The notes: generated by a model not told the origin, from the letters alone. DNA of 64,000 bases from Sphingopyxis alaskensis RB2256 (GCF_000013985.1 NC_008048.1:930001-994000), one strand, 5' to 3'. Shown: positions 1 through 9,136, numbered from the stretch's first letter. Made by a program: numbers and translations.

Positions 1-300
1 TGGTGGCACCATGTCGAAGGCCGCGCGCCCTTGAATGCTCTGGTCAATTATTGGTGGAGCGATGTGCCCACTCATCTTGGAAAGCCCGAGGATGCGCTGT
101 TCCACGCGATCCTTGCCCTGCGCGACCTGCCGGCCGGCGACAAGGCGCGTTGGCGCGCGCTGTTCGACCATTATGTTTTTGCGAACGGAGCCGAAGTGAC
201 CGATCACCTGCCTGTCGACGCGCGCGGGATACTTGCGCCGCTTACGCCTGAAACTGCGGGACAAATCCGCGCGCGGCTCCTGCGGAGCCTGTCGCGATGA
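1..300 (+). CDS. Cupin-like (JmjC/Cupin_8) protein, C-terminal end only
   Basis: The reading frame is open from base 1 and ends at the TGA at 298-300, so only about 99 C-terminal residues are visible. They begin WWHHVEGRAPLNALVNYWW, which matches the end of the double-stranded beta-helix core of cupin-like proteins related to JmjC hydroxylases. In that family the conserved tryptophans sit next to the last metal-binding histidine. Proteins of this type commonly sit beside tryptophan halogenases and TonB receptors in sphingomonad polysaccharide loci, which fits the next gene. The stop overlaps the halogenase start (ATGA at 297-300), so the two are probably translated together. The true start lies outside the window, and the substrate is unknown. 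Confidence 0.7.
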   Translation, partial: WWHHVEGRAPLNALVNYWWSDVPTHLGKPEDALFHAILALRDLPAGDKARWRALFDHYVFANGAEVTDHLPVDARGILAPLTPETAGQIRARLLRSLSR

Positions 301-1808
301 CGGGCATGGACAGCAGCACCGCCAGGCTGAAAATCGTCATCGCCGGCGGCGGCACCGCCGGCTGGATGGCGGCGGCGGCCTTGTCCGGCACCTTGGGCGC
401 GGCAATCGATCTGACCCTGATCGAATCCGATGCCATTGGCACGATCGGCGTTGGAGAAAGCACGATCCCGCCGATCGTGCTGTTCAATCGATTGATGGGG
501 ATCAATGAAGCCGCATTCATGCGCGCGACCCAGGCGACGTTCAAGCTGGGGATCCAGTTTGAAAACTGGAAGCATGTCGGCGAAAGCTATTTCCATTCTT
601 TTGGCACCACGGGAAAGGATCACTGGTCGGCGGGGTTCCAGCATTTCTGGCTTCACGGCCTGACCTGCGGGCACAGCCGGAGTTATGACGATTACTGCCT
701 GGAGCTGAAGGCTGCGCACGAGGGCAAGTTCGCGCATCTGCCCGACGATCGCATGAATTATGCCTATCAACTTGATTCGTCGCTTTACGCCGCCTTTTTG
801 CGCGAGCGTGCGGAAGGCGACGGCACGAGGCGAATCGAGGGGCGGATCGCCGCCGTCGAACTCGACGGTGCAAGCGGCAATATCGCGGCGCTGATGCTCG
901 ACGGCGAGCGGCGGATCGAAGGCGATCTTTTCATCGATTGTACCGGTTTTCGTGCGCTGCTGATCGAAGGCGCCCTGCACGCGGGGTTCGACGACTGGAC
1001 ACACTATCTTCCCTGCGATTCCGCGATTGCCGTGCAGACTGCAAGCGTCGCCCCGCCCGTGCCCTATACGCGGGCGATCGCGCACGATGCCGGATGGCAA
1101 TGGCGCATTCCGTTGCAGCACCGCCAGGGAAACGGGATCGTCTATTGCAGTCGTTACCTTGCCAAAGACGATGCGCTCGACCGGTTGCTCGGTTCCATCG
1201 AGGGTGATGTGCTGACCGAGCCGAACTTCATCGGCTATCGCACGGGAGCGCGGCGCAAACAGTGGTACCGAAACTGCGTGGCAGTCGGTCTGTCGGGCGG
1301 GTTCATGGAGCCGCTTGAATCGACCTCGATCCACCTCATCCAGCGGGCCGTGCTGCGTCTCATCCGTATGCTGCCTTCGGGGCCGGTCAGCGAGCGCGAC
1401 ATCGCCGAGTTCAACGATCAGCAATTTGCCGACATGGAACAGATCCGCGACTTTCTCATTCTCCATTACAAGGTGACCGAGCGGCGTGATTCACCCTTTT
1501 GGCGGCAGTGTGCGGCGATGCCGATCCCGGCGAGCCTTGAACAGAAAATCGAACTGTTTCGCGAGACGGGCCGGGTGTTCCGCAGAAATGAGGAGCTTTT
1601 TGTCGAAAACAGCTGGGTGCAGGTGATGATGGGCCAGGGCATCATGCCACAGCGCTATCATCCGATCGCGGCAAAGCTCCGTCCCGACGAACTCGAGGCA
1701 TTTCTGTCGATGCTGCGCGACGGCGTCGAGCGAACGGTTGCAAGCCTGCCTGCGCACGGGGCCTATATCGCCCGATATTGCGCGGTCGGCGGGCGGAACG
1801 ACGCATGA
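297..1808 (+). CDS. Flavin-dependent tryptophan halogenase family protein
   Basis: This 503-residue protein has the flavin-binding motif GGGTAG at residues 17-22. It also has the halogenase motif WxWxIP at residues 267-272 (WQWRIP), a lysine at about residue 83 in TFKLGIQFENW where PrnA-type enzymes keep the lysine that carries hypohalous acid, and the conserved EPLEST segment in the C-terminal half. Members use FADH2, oxygen and halide to halogenate an aromatic substrate. Most copies next to TonB-receptor and glycoside-hydrolase genes have no known substrate, so tryptophan should not be assumed. The ATG at 297 overlaps the preceding stop; an in-frame ATG at 306 is possible. The stop overlaps the next start (ATGA at 1805-1808). 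A reductase partner is not seen nearby. Confidence 0.85.
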   Translation: MTGMDSSTARLKIVIAGGGTAGWMAAAALSGTLGAAIDLTLIESDAIGTIGVGESTIPPIVLFNRLMGINEAAFMRATQATFKLGIQFENWKHVGESYFHSFGTTGKDHWSAGFQHFWLHGLTCGHSRSYDDYCLELKAAHEGKFAHLPDDRMNYAYQLDSSLYAAFLRERAEGDGTRRIEGRIAAVELDGASGNIAALMLDGERRIEGDLFIDCTGFRALLIEGALHAGFDDWTHYLPCDSAIAVQTASVAPPVPYTRAIAHDAGWQWRIPLQHRQGNGIVYCSRYLAKDDALDRLLGSIEGDVLTEPNFIGYRTGARRKQWYRNCVAVGLSGGFMEPLESTSIHLIQRAVLRLIRMLPSGPVSERDIAEFNDQQFADMEQIRDFLILHYKVTERRDSPFWRQCAAMPIPASLEQKIELFRETGRVFRRNEELFVENSWVQVMMGQGIMPQRYHPIAAKLRPDELEAFLSMLRDGVERTVASLPAHGAYIARYCAVGGRNDA

Positions 1809-2752
1809 CGCCCGCGTTCGTGATCGCGCTCGTTCTTGAGGGCATGCACACGCCTGCCGCGGTGCCGGAACAGGACAATTGGACGCTGGTCTGGTCGGAC
1901 GAGTTCGATGGAGAAACGCTCGACCGGACGAAGTGGAGCTTCGATGTCGATTGCTGGGGCGGCGGGAATGACGAGCGGCAGTGCTATACCGACAGCGTGC
2001 GCAACGCGCAGTTGGAGCAGGGCAGGCTGGTAATCACCGCGCGGGAGGAGACCGTGAAAGGCGTCGCGCTTCCCGCCCGGATGCGAGCGGGATCGTCGAG
2101 CCCTACGGCCAAGGTCACGCGCGAATATAGTTCCGCGCGGCTCACCACGCGCGGCAAGGCTTCGTGGACCTATGGCAAGATCGAAGTGAGCGCCCGGCTT
2201 CCGCAGGGACAGGGCACGTGGCCCGCGATCTGGATGCTTCCCGAGGAGGACCGCTACGGAAGCTGGGCGGCTTCGGGAGAGATCGACATCCTCGAGGCGG
2301 TAAACCTTGGTGTAGCTTGCCAAAAATGCCCCGGCGGCCGCGAGAACAGGATCCTCGGCACGCTCCACTTCGGCGGCGCATGGCCCAACAATCAGCACAA
2401 GGGCGAGGAAATGGCGTTCAGCGAGGTACTGGATGGCGCGTTCCACACCTATACGCTCATCTGGTATCCCGAGCGGATGATCTGGCAAGTGGACGGCCGA
2501 ACCTTTGCCGAGCGCAGCGCGGACGAATGGTCGACAAGCGCCTCCAGCGCACCGGCAGCCCCTTTCGATCAGCCGTTCCACCTTATCCTCAACCTCGCAA
2601 TCGGTGGCCGACTCGCAGAGTCCCGGGGGCTTGGCGGCGTTCAGCGCGGCGGCTATCCCAAGCGCATGGAGGTCGATTGGGTTCGGGTCTGGCAAAAAGG
2701 CGGGCCAGGAATTAGCCCCGCGATCGGCCAGGCGGCGGAAAGGGGCGAATAG
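1805..2752 (+). CDS. Glycoside hydrolase family 16 beta-glucanase, probably exported
   Basis: The protein has 315 residues when started at the ATG overlapping the halogenase stop. It carries the GH16 active-site signature GEIDILEAV. By family knowledge E159 would be the nucleophile, D161 the helper and E164 the acid/base. The upstream WSDEFDGETLD and WTYGKIEVSARLPQGQGTWPAIW segments are also typical of bacterial laminarinase-like GH16 enzymes. The N-terminus is short and only moderately hydrophobic, so export is likely but the signal peptide is weak. The enzyme probably cuts beta-1,3 or mixed-linkage glucan. Its position between a halogenase and a LacI regulator suggests one catabolic operon. 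A start at 1778 would add an arginine-rich segment and is less likely. Confidence 0.85.
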   Translation: MTPAFVIALVLEGMHTPAAVPEQDNWTLVWSDEFDGETLDRTKWSFDVDCWGGGNDERQCYTDSVRNAQLEQGRLVITAREETVKGVALPARMRAGSSSPTAKVTREYSSARLTTRGKASWTYGKIEVSARLPQGQGTWPAIWMLPEEDRYGSWAASGEIDILEAVNLGVACQKCPGGRENRILGTLHFGGAWPNNQHKGEEMAFSEVLDGAFHTYTLIWYPERMIWQVDGRTFAERSADEWSTSASSAPAAPFDQPFHLILNLAIGGRLAESRGLGGVQRGGYPKRMEVDWVRVWQKGGPGISPAIGQAAERGE

Positions 2753-2755
2753 CAA

Positions 2756-3811
2756 ATGGCGAGACGCCGCCAGGCGGTGACGATCAAGCATGTGGCGGCC
2801 GATGCCGGTGTGTCGCTGCAAACGGTCAGCCGTGTGATCAACGACGAACCCAATGTGCGCTCGGCAATGAAGGCGCGCGTCCAGGCGTCCATCGACAAGC
2901 TCGGCTATGTGCCGTCGATTGCCGCCCGCCGGATGAGCGGGTCGCGCTCTTATCTGATTCTGGCGATCAACGATCGCGACCGGACGATCGCGGACTGGAC
3001 GGCGCGGCAGGGCACCGATTGGGTCGACCAGATGCTGCTGGGCGGCATGCTCAAGTGCGCCGAATATGGCTATCGGCTTATTTTTGAGCTTGTCGACACG
3101 CACAGCGACCATGTCGAACGCGAACTGCGCGCAACCATCGCGGCGCTTCAGCCCGACGGCGTGATTCTGACGCCCCCCCATTCCGACAATCCGCTGATCG
3201 TGCGATTGCTTGAACGGCAGCGAATACCCTTTGCGCGCATCGGATCGCGCGGCGGAGGGGCGGGGATTGCGCTGGTGATGGATGACGAGAGCATGGCGCG
3301 CCACGCGACGCGTCACCTCATCGACCTTGGCCATCGGCGCATTGCTTTCATTGCAGGTTCAAGCGAATATCCGCTGAGCCAATGGCGCGTCGATGGTTGG
3401 GAAAGCGAAATGCGTGCCGCGGGATTGCCGACCGCCGGACTCGTGGCGAGAGGCGACTTCACTTACGAATCGGGCGCGGCCGCCACGCGGCAGCTTCTTG
3501 GTCATCCGGATCGCCCTTCGGCGATCATCGCCAGCAATGACCAGATGGCGCTCGCCGCGCTCGAAGTCGCGCGCGAACTGGGGATCGAGATTCCGTCACA
3601 GCTTTCGCTCGTAAGTTTCGACAATACGCCGATCGTGCGTTTTACCCAGCCGACGCTTACCGCCGTTGATCAGCCGGTCGCCGAAACCGTGTCGCGCGCC
3701 GTCGAAATGATCATCAAGGCGCAGCGGGGGGAAAAGTTGCCGCCACAACCCGTGATTGTTGCCGGGGGCTTCGTCGAACGCGAATCGACTTCTGCGCCCG
3801 CGCATGGATGA
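2756..3811 (+). CDS. LacI-family transcriptional regulator
   Basis: This 351-residue protein has an N-terminal LacI helix-turn-helix (TIKHVAADAGVSLQTVSRVI) followed by a hinge with the motif SIAARRMSG. A periplasmic-binding-protein-like sugar domain covers about residues 65-340, including the typical ASNDQMALAALEVARELG and LSLVSFDNTPI segments. It starts three bases after the GH16 stop and overlaps the MFS start by eight bases. It most likely senses a sugar released from the glucan and represses or activates this locus. No clear LacI operator was found inside the window, so the target promoter is probably upstream of base 1. Confidence 0.88.
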   Translation: MARRRQAVTIKHVAADAGVSLQTVSRVINDEPNVRSAMKARVQASIDKLGYVPSIAARRMSGSRSYLILAINDRDRTIADWTARQGTDWVDQMLLGGMLKCAEYGYRLIFELVDTHSDHVERELRATIAALQPDGVILTPPHSDNPLIVRLLERQRIPFARIGSRGGGAGIALVMDDESMARHATRHLIDLGHRRIAFIAGSSEYPLSQWRVDGWESEMRAAGLPTAGLVARGDFTYESGAAATRQLLGHPDRPSAIIASNDQMALAALEVARELGIEIPSQLSLVSFDNTPIVRFTQPTLTAVDQPVAETVSRAVEMIIKAQRGEKLPPQPVIVAGGFVERESTSAPAHG

Positions 3812-5012
3812 TCCCGCGCCGCATCGGCACCAGTCGCTCGCTTTCATGCTGCTCTATGCCTTGGCGGTAGCTGGCGGAAGCATGGCCTATGTCCCGTTCC
3901 TGACCATCCTGCTTCCGTCGCGGATTGCGGTGCTGGCAGGGTCGGCCGACGTCGAATGGCTCGGGTTGCTGACATTCGCGGGGGCCATTGCGGCCAGTGT
4001 TGGCGGAATCCTGTTCGGTTGGCTCAGCGACATCACGAACAGTCGGCGATGGTGGATATTGTCGGGGCTGGTCCTGACAGTCGCGCTGCTCCTTGCCGTC
4101 CCGCTGGCGGACGATCTGTGGACACTCGTGTCGATCATCATTTGCTGGCAGCTCGCGCTCAACATGGTCCTTGGCCCCCTTGCAGCGTGGGGCGGCGACC
4201 TCGTTCCCGACGATCAGAAGGGTCTGCTGGGCGGCCTTCTCGCCTTCGCGCCCGCGCTTGGCGCCTGGTCGGGGGCGCTCGTCACGCTGCCCGTTCTCGA
4301 GACGTTCGAATCCCGACTTTTCGCGCTTGCGTTTCTGGTGGTGGCCGCCGTCACACCGGCGACGGTTTTTGCACGCCCCAGACGCCTCGAGATGCTCGGG
4401 CGCGCACCATCGCTGGATCGCGATGGACGGATCGGGACCCTGTCAAAGGGACCGGCCGTGCGGATGTGGTTCGCCCGCTTTCTGGTCCAGATTTCCGAAG
4501 CGGCGTTATTCGCCTATCTCTATTTCTGGTTTCGCTCGATTGACCCGGACATGGGCGATAACGAAAAGGCGCGGCTGTTCAGTCTTGCCCTCACCATTGC
4601 GATACCCATCGCCCTTTACTGTGGCCGCTGGTCCGATCGCAATGACCGTCCATTTCTGCCGCTTGTGATCAGCAGCGCGGTTTCGGCGGCCGGGATGCTC
4701 GGTATGGCGCTCGCTGCCTCGGCCGACCTCGCCAAGCTCGCCTATCTTCTTTTCGGTATCGCAACCACCGTTTTTCTCGCCTTGCATGCTGGTCAGACGC
4801 TTCGAATTCTGCCGCGTTCGGATCGCCGTGGACGCGATCTAGGGGTTTTCAATCTGACCAACACGCTCCCTTCGCTGATTATGCCGCTGCTGACGATCTC
4901 GGTCGTCCCGGGCTTCGGTTTCGAGACGCTGTTTCTGGTGCTCGCGACGCTTGCCATTCTTGCGACGTTGATCCTGACGACAATTCCGCGTCCCAGTCCC
5001 GGTCGCGCCTAG
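3804..5012 (+). CDS. MFS transporter, probably sugar uptake
   Basis: The protein has 402 residues from the ATG at 3804, which lies inside the end of the LacI gene. It has about twelve hydrophobic segments and a typical major-facilitator loop after segment two (GWLSDITNSRRWW), with a second, similar loop near the middle (GRWSDRNDRP). Members with this context usually move oligosaccharides or monosaccharides across the inner membrane. Here the likely cargo is glucan breakdown products from the GH16 enzyme. An earlier in-frame start at 3756 would lie deep in the LacI gene and add a non-hydrophobic tail, so it is rejected. The stop lies in one arm of a small inverted repeat. Confidence 0.82.
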   Translation: MDDPAPHRHQSLAFMLLYALAVAGGSMAYVPFLTILLPSRIAVLAGSADVEWLGLLTFAGAIAASVGGILFGWLSDITNSRRWWILSGLVLTVALLLAVPLADDLWTLVSIIICWQLALNMVLGPLAAWGGDLVPDDQKGLLGGLLAFAPALGAWSGALVTLPVLETFESRLFALAFLVVAAVTPATVFARPRRLEMLGRAPSLDRDGRIGTLSKGPAVRMWFARFLVQISEAALFAYLYFWFRSIDPDMGDNEKARLFSLALTIAIPIALYCGRWSDRNDRPFLPLVISSAVSAAGMLGMALAASADLAKLAYLLFGIATTVFLALHAGQTLRILPRSDRRGRDLGVFNLTNTLPSLIMPLLTISVVPGFGFETLFLVLATLAILATLILTTIPRPSPGRA

Positions 5013-5128
5013 AGCGCGATGACATGATATTGATCCACCGTGACGGAGGCGATTTTGGCCGAGTGCGAGGCGCGAGGAGGGGCTGGTGCATTTCCATCGT
5101 CACCGATGTTGTCCAGCAAGCCGCTCTA
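5010..5128. repeat. Possible dispersed element with 7-bp inverted ends between convergent genes
   Basis: TAGAGCG at 5010-5016 and CGCTCTA at 5122-5128 are exact inverted copies bounding the gap between the MFS transporter and nitronate monooxygenase genes. The left arm supplies the TAG stop of the MFS gene, and the right arm supplies the stop of the convergent gene on the other strand. Ends beginning AGAGCG are common in dispersed alphaproteobacterial repeats, but no second copy is visible here. The gap holds no gene. Confidence 0.3.
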
Positions 5129-6097
5129 AAGCCGGACCTTTGCCTCCAGCTCGCGGCGCGCTGCCAGATATTGCGTTTCCAGCTCGGCGACGAACTCCGC
5201 GACGGGGCGTATCGCGGAAACGGCGCCGATACCTTGCCCTGACCCCCAAATGTCCTTCCACGCCTTCGCCTTGGTGTTGCCGCCCGAACCGAAGTTCATC
5301 GTCTTCAGATCACCTTCGGGAAGATTGTCGGGGTCCATGCCCGCGGCGACGATCGACTGGCGGAGGTAATTGCCGTGCACGCCGGTAAAGAGGTTCGAAT
5401 AGACGATGTCGGCAGCACGCCCCTCGACAATGCCGTTCTTGTACCCTTCGTCTGCATTGGCTTCGGCAGTCGCGATAAAGGCGCTGCCGATATAGGCGAG
5501 GTCGGCGCCGCAGGCCTGCGCGGCGAGGATCGAGCGACCGTGGCCGATCGCGCCCGACAGGGCGACCGGGCCATCGAACCATTCGCGGATTTCCTGCATC
5601 AGTGCGAAGGGGGATTGCCGCCCGGCGTGGCCGCCCGCGCCCGCGGCGACGGGGATCAGCCCGTCGGCGCCCTTTTCGATCGCCTTGCGCGCGAAGCGGT
5701 CGTCGATGACATCGTGCAGCGTGATGCCGCCCCAGTCATGCACCGCCTGGTTGAGCTCTTCGCGCGCGCCGAGCGAAGTGATGGTAATCGGCACCTTCCA
5801 TTTGGCGCAGGTCGCAATGTCGGCTTCCAGCCGGTCGTTCGATTTGTGGACGATCTGGTTGACCGCATAGGGCGCCGAGGGGCGGTCGGGATTGTCGCGG
5901 TCCCACGCGGCCAGTTCCTCGGTGATACGGTGCAGCCATTCGTCGAGCAGCGATTGCGGACGCGCGTTCAGCGCCGGAAAGCTCCCGACGATCCCCGCCT
6001 TGCACTGGGCAATCACCAGGTCGGGTCCCGACACGATGAACAGCGGCGAGCCGATCACCGGCAGGCGCAGGCGGTCAAAAACGGGGGGAAGGGCCAT
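5126..6097 (-). CDS. Nitronate monooxygenase / 2-nitropropane dioxygenase family
   Basis: This 323-residue protein begins with the family start pattern in which the substrate pocket is formed (LRLPVIGSPLFIVSGPDLV). It has the FMN phosphate-binding glycine-rich segment AAGAGGHAGRQSPFALMQEI and the later segments SGAIGHGRSILAAQACGADL and AYIGSAFIATAEA. Such enzymes are TIM barrels that oxidise alkyl nitronates with FMN and oxygen, although many genomic copies may have other flavin-dependent roles. The gene stands alone on this strand, with its own upstream region containing a MerR-type inverted repeat. Such an operator often controls branched-chain amino acid or fatty acid breakdown genes. Confidence 0.85.
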   Translation of the reverse strand: MALPPVFDRLRLPVIGSPLFIVSGPDLVIAQCKAGIVGSFPALNARPQSLLDEWLHRITEELAAWDRDNPDRPSAPYAVNQIVHKSNDRLEADIATCAKWKVPITITSLGAREELNQAVHDWGGITLHDVIDDRFARKAIEKGADGLIPVAAGAGGHAGRQSPFALMQEIREWFDGPVALSGAIGHGRSILAAQACGADLAYIGSAFIATAEANADEGYKNGIVEGRAADIVYSNLFTGVHGNYLRQSIVAAGMDPDNLPEGDLKTMNFGSGGNTKAKAWKDIWGSGQGIGAVSAIRPVAEFVAELETQYLAARRELEAKVRL

Positions 6098-6124
6098 GAA
6101 TCACTCTCCGGTTGCGATTTGAAA

Positions 6125-6140
6125 TTGACCTTAACGTAAG
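6125..6140 (-). promoter_or_regulatory. Possible MerR-type (LiuR-like) operator before the nitronate monooxygenase gene
   Basis: The 16-base sequence TTGACCTTAACGTAAG is an imperfect palindrome about 28 bases upstream of the start. It resembles the operators of MerR-family regulators of leucine and fatty acid breakdown, whose core is TTnACGTnnACGTAA-like. The match is by eye and no regulator gene is adjacent. Confidence 0.35.
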
Positions 6141-6264
6141 CGGAAAGCGGCGCAAGAGGGATCGATCTACCGGCGCTGTTTCCAGTCGCTCGGCTGCGTC
6201 CCTCCCCGGCATCGCAAGTCGATCGCGAGCGGTTTCGGGTCGGCGCACCGTTGATCGGATCGGC

Positions 6265-7488
6265 TCAGCGGATCCGCTTTCCGCCCTTCCACATCATGGT
6301 GGCGCGGCCCTGGACAGGCATGCCGTCGAATGGAGTGTTGCCCGCCCAGGTCGCCATCTTCTTTGCATCGACCTGCCACGGGATGTCGGGGTCGACGAGG
6401 ATGAGGTCGGCTTCCCCGCCCGCTACAAGGCGGCCCGCGTCGACACCGAGCAGGCAGGCTGGGATGGCGGCAAGCATCTCGAACAGACGGCCAGGCGTGA
6501 TATGTCCGTCGCGGACGAGGTTCAGGCCCATGGCGAGCAAGGTTTCGGCTCCCGCCATGCCGGGCAGTGCTTCGGCAAATGGCAGGCGCTTGTCCTCGGG
6601 GCCGCGCGGGTCGTGGCCTGAAGACAGAACGTCGATCGTGCCGTCGACGACCGCCGCAAGGCAGGCACGGCGATCGTCTTCGCTGCGCAGCGGCGGTGAA
6701 AGCCGCGCAAAGGTCCGGAAATCGCCGATTGCCGTATCCGACAGGAACAGATGCGCGGGGGTGATGCCGCAAAGCACGGGCAGTCCCTTTGCCTTGGCGG
6801 CGCGGATCAGGTCGAGCCCGCGCGCGGTCGTGACCTGGCGGAAATGCACCGGCGCGCCGGTTTCCTCGACGAGCGACAGGTCGCGCGCGATCGCCATCGC
6901 TTCGGCGATCGCGGGCGCCGACGACAGGCCAAGCCGCGTCGCCATCTCGCCGTCGGTTGCGACGGCGCCGGCGGTCAGCCCTTCATCCTCGGCATGGATG
7001 ATCGTCACGAGCCCCAACGAGGCGGCATAGGCGAGCACGCGGCGCATCACTCCGCTGTCGGCGACGCGGGCGCGGCCGGTGGCAACGGCACGCGCACCCG
7101 CCTGTTTCATCAGGCCGATTTCCGCGAGCTCGCGGCCCTCGAGGCCCTTGGTCGCGGCCGCGAGGGGATGGACCCAGAGGTCGGGTTTGCCGCCCTTCGC
7201 CGCGCGCTCGACAAGGCCGACGCCGTCGAGCGGACCATTGTCGGGCATCAGCGCGGCGCGCGTGATGCCGCCGAAGTGAAAGGCGGGCTTGTCGGTCGCA
7301 AAGACGCCAAGGTCGATGATTCCCGGCGCGAGCCACTGACCCCTGGCATCGACGGTTTCGGCGCCTTCGGGGATGTCAGCCGGGTCGATCGCGGCGATGC
7401 GGCCGTCGACCGCCAGCAGGCTGCCCGGACGCGGCGTATCGCCATCGACCAGCAGCGCGTTGGCGATATGGAGCGGCCTCAATTCCAT
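6265..7488 (-). CDS. Dihydroorotase-like protein, probably non-catalytic (PyrC'-type partner of PyrB)
   Basis: The 407-residue protein aligns in overall order with type I dihydroorotases: an N-terminal beta domain, then [21 protein letters not shown], and a C-terminal [15 protein letters not shown]. The metal-binding HxH expected right after GxIDL is absent (the sequence runs [11 protein letters not shown]), and the usual DHAP motif with the catalytic aspartate is changed to GHDPRG. Inactive homologues of this kind pair with aspartate carbamoyltransferase in pseudomonads and other bacteria and help assemble it. The ATG at 7488 overlaps the pyrB end by ten bases, which fits coupled expression. 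An active dihydroorotase should exist elsewhere in the genome. Confidence 0.8.
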   Translation of the reverse strand: MELRPLHIANALLVDGDTPRPGSLLAVDGRIAAIDPADIPEGAETVDARGQWLAPGIIDLGVFATDKPAFHFGGITRAALMPDNGPLDGVGLVERAAKGGKPDLWVHPLAAATKGLEGRELAEIGLMKQAGARAVATGRARVADSGVMRRVLAYAASLGLVTIIHAEDEGLTAGAVATDGEMATRLGLSSAPAIAEAMAIARDLSLVEETGAPVHFRQVTTARGLDLIRAAKAKGLPVLCGITPAHLFLSDTAIGDFRTFARLSPPLRSEDDRRACLAAVVDGTIDVLSSGHDPRGPEDKRLPFAEALPGMAGAETLLAMGLNLVRDGHITPGRLFEMLAAIPACLLGVDAGRLVAGGEADLILVDPDIPWQVDAKKMATWAGNTPFDGMPVQGRATMMWKGGKRIR

Positions 7489-8474
7489 CCCGGCACTCCC
7501 CGCTGGCGGCGCGTCAATATGTCGAGACATGCCATGCGCACCGCGACCCCCATTTCGACCTGTTCGGTGATCGTCGAGCGCGCGTGATCGTCGGCGACGC
7601 TGCTGTCGATCTCCACCCCGCGGTTCATCGGACCGGGGTGCATGACGATGGCGTCGGGCTTCGCCTTTTCGAGCCGCTGGGGGGTCAGGCCATAGAGCGC
7701 GTGATATTCGCGCGCAGAGGGGAGATGGGCGCCATCCATGCGCTCGTTCTGGAGGCGGAGCATCATCACGACGTCGGCGCCTTTCAACCCTTCGTCCATG
7801 TCGGTGAAGCAGCGCACGTGCATCCGTTCCATCGCGGGCGGTGTCAGCGTCGCGGGCGCGACGACGCGCACCTCATTGCCGAGCAGGGTGAGCGCGAGGA
7901 TGTTCGAGCGCGCGACGCGGCTGTGGAGGACGTCGCCGCAGATCGCAATGGCCAGCCCCTCGACGCGGCCGAGGCGGCGGCGGATCGTCAGCGCGTCGAG
8001 CAGCGCCTGCGTCGGATGCTCGTGGCGCCCGTCGCCCGCGTTGAGCACGGGACAATCGACCTTGTCGGCGATCAGCTGCACCGCGCCCGAACTTGCGTGG
8101 CGGATGACGATGGCGTCGGCGCGCATCGCGTTCAAGGTCATCGCGGTGTCGATCAGCGTCTCGCCCTTCTTCACGCTCGACTGCGCGGCGTGCATGTTGA
8201 CGACGTCGGCGCCGAGGCGTTTTCCGGCGATTTCGAACGAAAGCAAGGTGCGCGTCGAGTTTTCGAAAAAGGCGTTGATGATCGTCAGCCCGGCGAGCCG
8301 GTCGTCATGCTTGGCGGCGCCGCTGCGATTGAGTTCGACCCATTCTTCGGCCGCGTCCAATATGTAGGAAATCTCCCACGGGGTGAGCTGGGCGATACCG
8401 GTCAGGTGGCGATGGCGAAACGCATCGCCGCCGGGCGGATAGTCGCTGGCGGGTCGGGTGGTGGAGCTTGTCAT
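7479..8474 (-). CDS. pyrB: Aspartate carbamoyltransferase catalytic chain
   Basis: The protein has 331 residues from the ATG at 8474. It shows the carbamoyl-phosphate loop [12 protein letters not shown], the downstream [12 protein letters not shown] segment, the HPTQALLD motif and the C-terminal [12 protein letters not shown] segment that binds aspartate. It makes N-carbamoyl-aspartate in the second step of pyrimidine synthesis in the cytoplasm. It overlaps the dihydroorotase-like gene, so a PyrB-PyrC' complex is likely. A longer frame reaches back to 8633 but runs through a palindromic repeat and has unnatural composition, so the ATG at 8474 is chosen. Confidence 0.95.
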   Translation of the reverse strand: MTSSTTRPASDYPPGGDAFRHRHLTGIAQLTPWEISYILDAAEEWVELNRSGAAKHDDRLAGLTIINAFFENSTRTLLSFEIAGKRLGADVVNMHAAQSSVKKGETLIDTAMTLNAMRADAIVIRHASSGAVQLIADKVDCPVLNAGDGRHEHPTQALLDALTIRRRLGRVEGLAIAICGDVLHSRVARSNILALTLLGNEVRVVAPATLTPPAMERMHVRCFTDMDEGLKGADVVMMLRLQNERMDGAHLPSAREYHALYGLTPQRLEKAKPDAIVMHPGPMNRGVEIDSSVADDHARSTITEQVEMGVAVRMACLDILTRRQRGVPGWN

Positions 8475-8522
8475 TAAAGGGGAGCGTTTAGGTAGGGGCG
8501 GCGATTCTGGCAAGCCAATCCT

Positions 8523-8648
8523 CCCAGTGGCGAAGCCATGGGGAGGGGGCCCGCGCCCGCAGGGCGTGGTGGAGGGGCAGCAGCGGCAGCGTTGTGGCCC
8601 CTCCGTCAGCGCTTCGCGCTGCCACCTCCCCATGGCTTCGCCACTGGG
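8523..8648. repeat. Palindromic intergenic repeat with 24-bp perfect arms
   Basis: The arms at 8523-8546 (beginning CCCAGTGGCGAAGCCATGGG) and 8625-8648 are exact inverted copies. Shorter inverted pieces (GGAGGGGC at about 8571 and GCCCCTCC at about 8597) nest inside, so transcripts could fold into a long hairpin. The element lies between the starts of pyrB and the end of ruvX. It has the look of the dispersed palindromes of sphingomonad genomes; it is the only copy of this family in the window. Confidence 0.8.
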
Positions 8649-8652
8649 CGGA

Positions 8653-9111
8653 TCAGCGCGTCATCGCGTCGATTGCACCCTGCAATATGAACGCCGCCGC
8701 GGCGCTGTCGATACGCTCCGCGCGTTTGGCGCGACTGACGTCGGCGGCGATCATCGCGCGTTCGACCGCCGCGGTCGACCAGCGTTCGTCCCACAGCAGC
8801 ACGGGCAGGCCGAGCGGCGCCAGATTGCGTGCGAAGGCGCGCGTACTCTGCGTGCGCGGGCTGTCGCTGCCGTCCATGTTGAGCGGCAGGCCGACGACCA
8901 GCCCGACCACCGCCTGCCCGGCGACGAGTGCCTTGAGCGCGTCGAGATCGGCCGAAAATCTCTTGCGCACGATCGTCTTGTCGGGCGAAGCGAACGACCA
9001 TCCCGCATCGCACAGCGCAACGCCTATCGTTTTGGTGCCGACATCAAGCCCCGCGAGGCGGCCGCCGTTCGGGAGCGCGGCGGCAAAGTCGGGGGCGGCG
9101 GTGGTGATCAT
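8653..9111 (-). CDS. ruvX: Holliday junction resolvase-like / pre-16S rRNA nuclease, YqgF family
   Basis: This 152-residue protein has the RNase H-like fold signature of the family: [17 protein letters not shown] with the first catalytic aspartate, [24 protein letters not shown], and a late aspartate in [14 protein letters not shown]. YqgF proteins are linked to the maturation of 16S rRNA 5' ends and, less clearly, to recombination. It reads toward the pyrB region, with a palindromic repeat just after its stop. Length and motifs are normal for the family. Confidence 0.9.
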   Translation of the reverse strand: MITTAAPDFAAALPNGGRLAGLDVGTKTIGVALCDAGWSFASPDKTIVRKRFSADLDALKALVAGQAVVGLVVGLPLNMDGSDSPRTQSTRAFARNLAPLGLPVLLWDERWSTAAVERAMIAADVSRAKRAERIDSAAAAFILQGAIDAMTR

Positions 9112-9136
9112 TTGGCCCCGTCTAGCCGTTTGCGCG

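Noticed and set aside
8475..8633. A PyrB extension of 53 residues
   Set aside because: It runs through the palindromic repeat, is rich in cysteine, proline and arginine, and is absent from known PyrB proteins.
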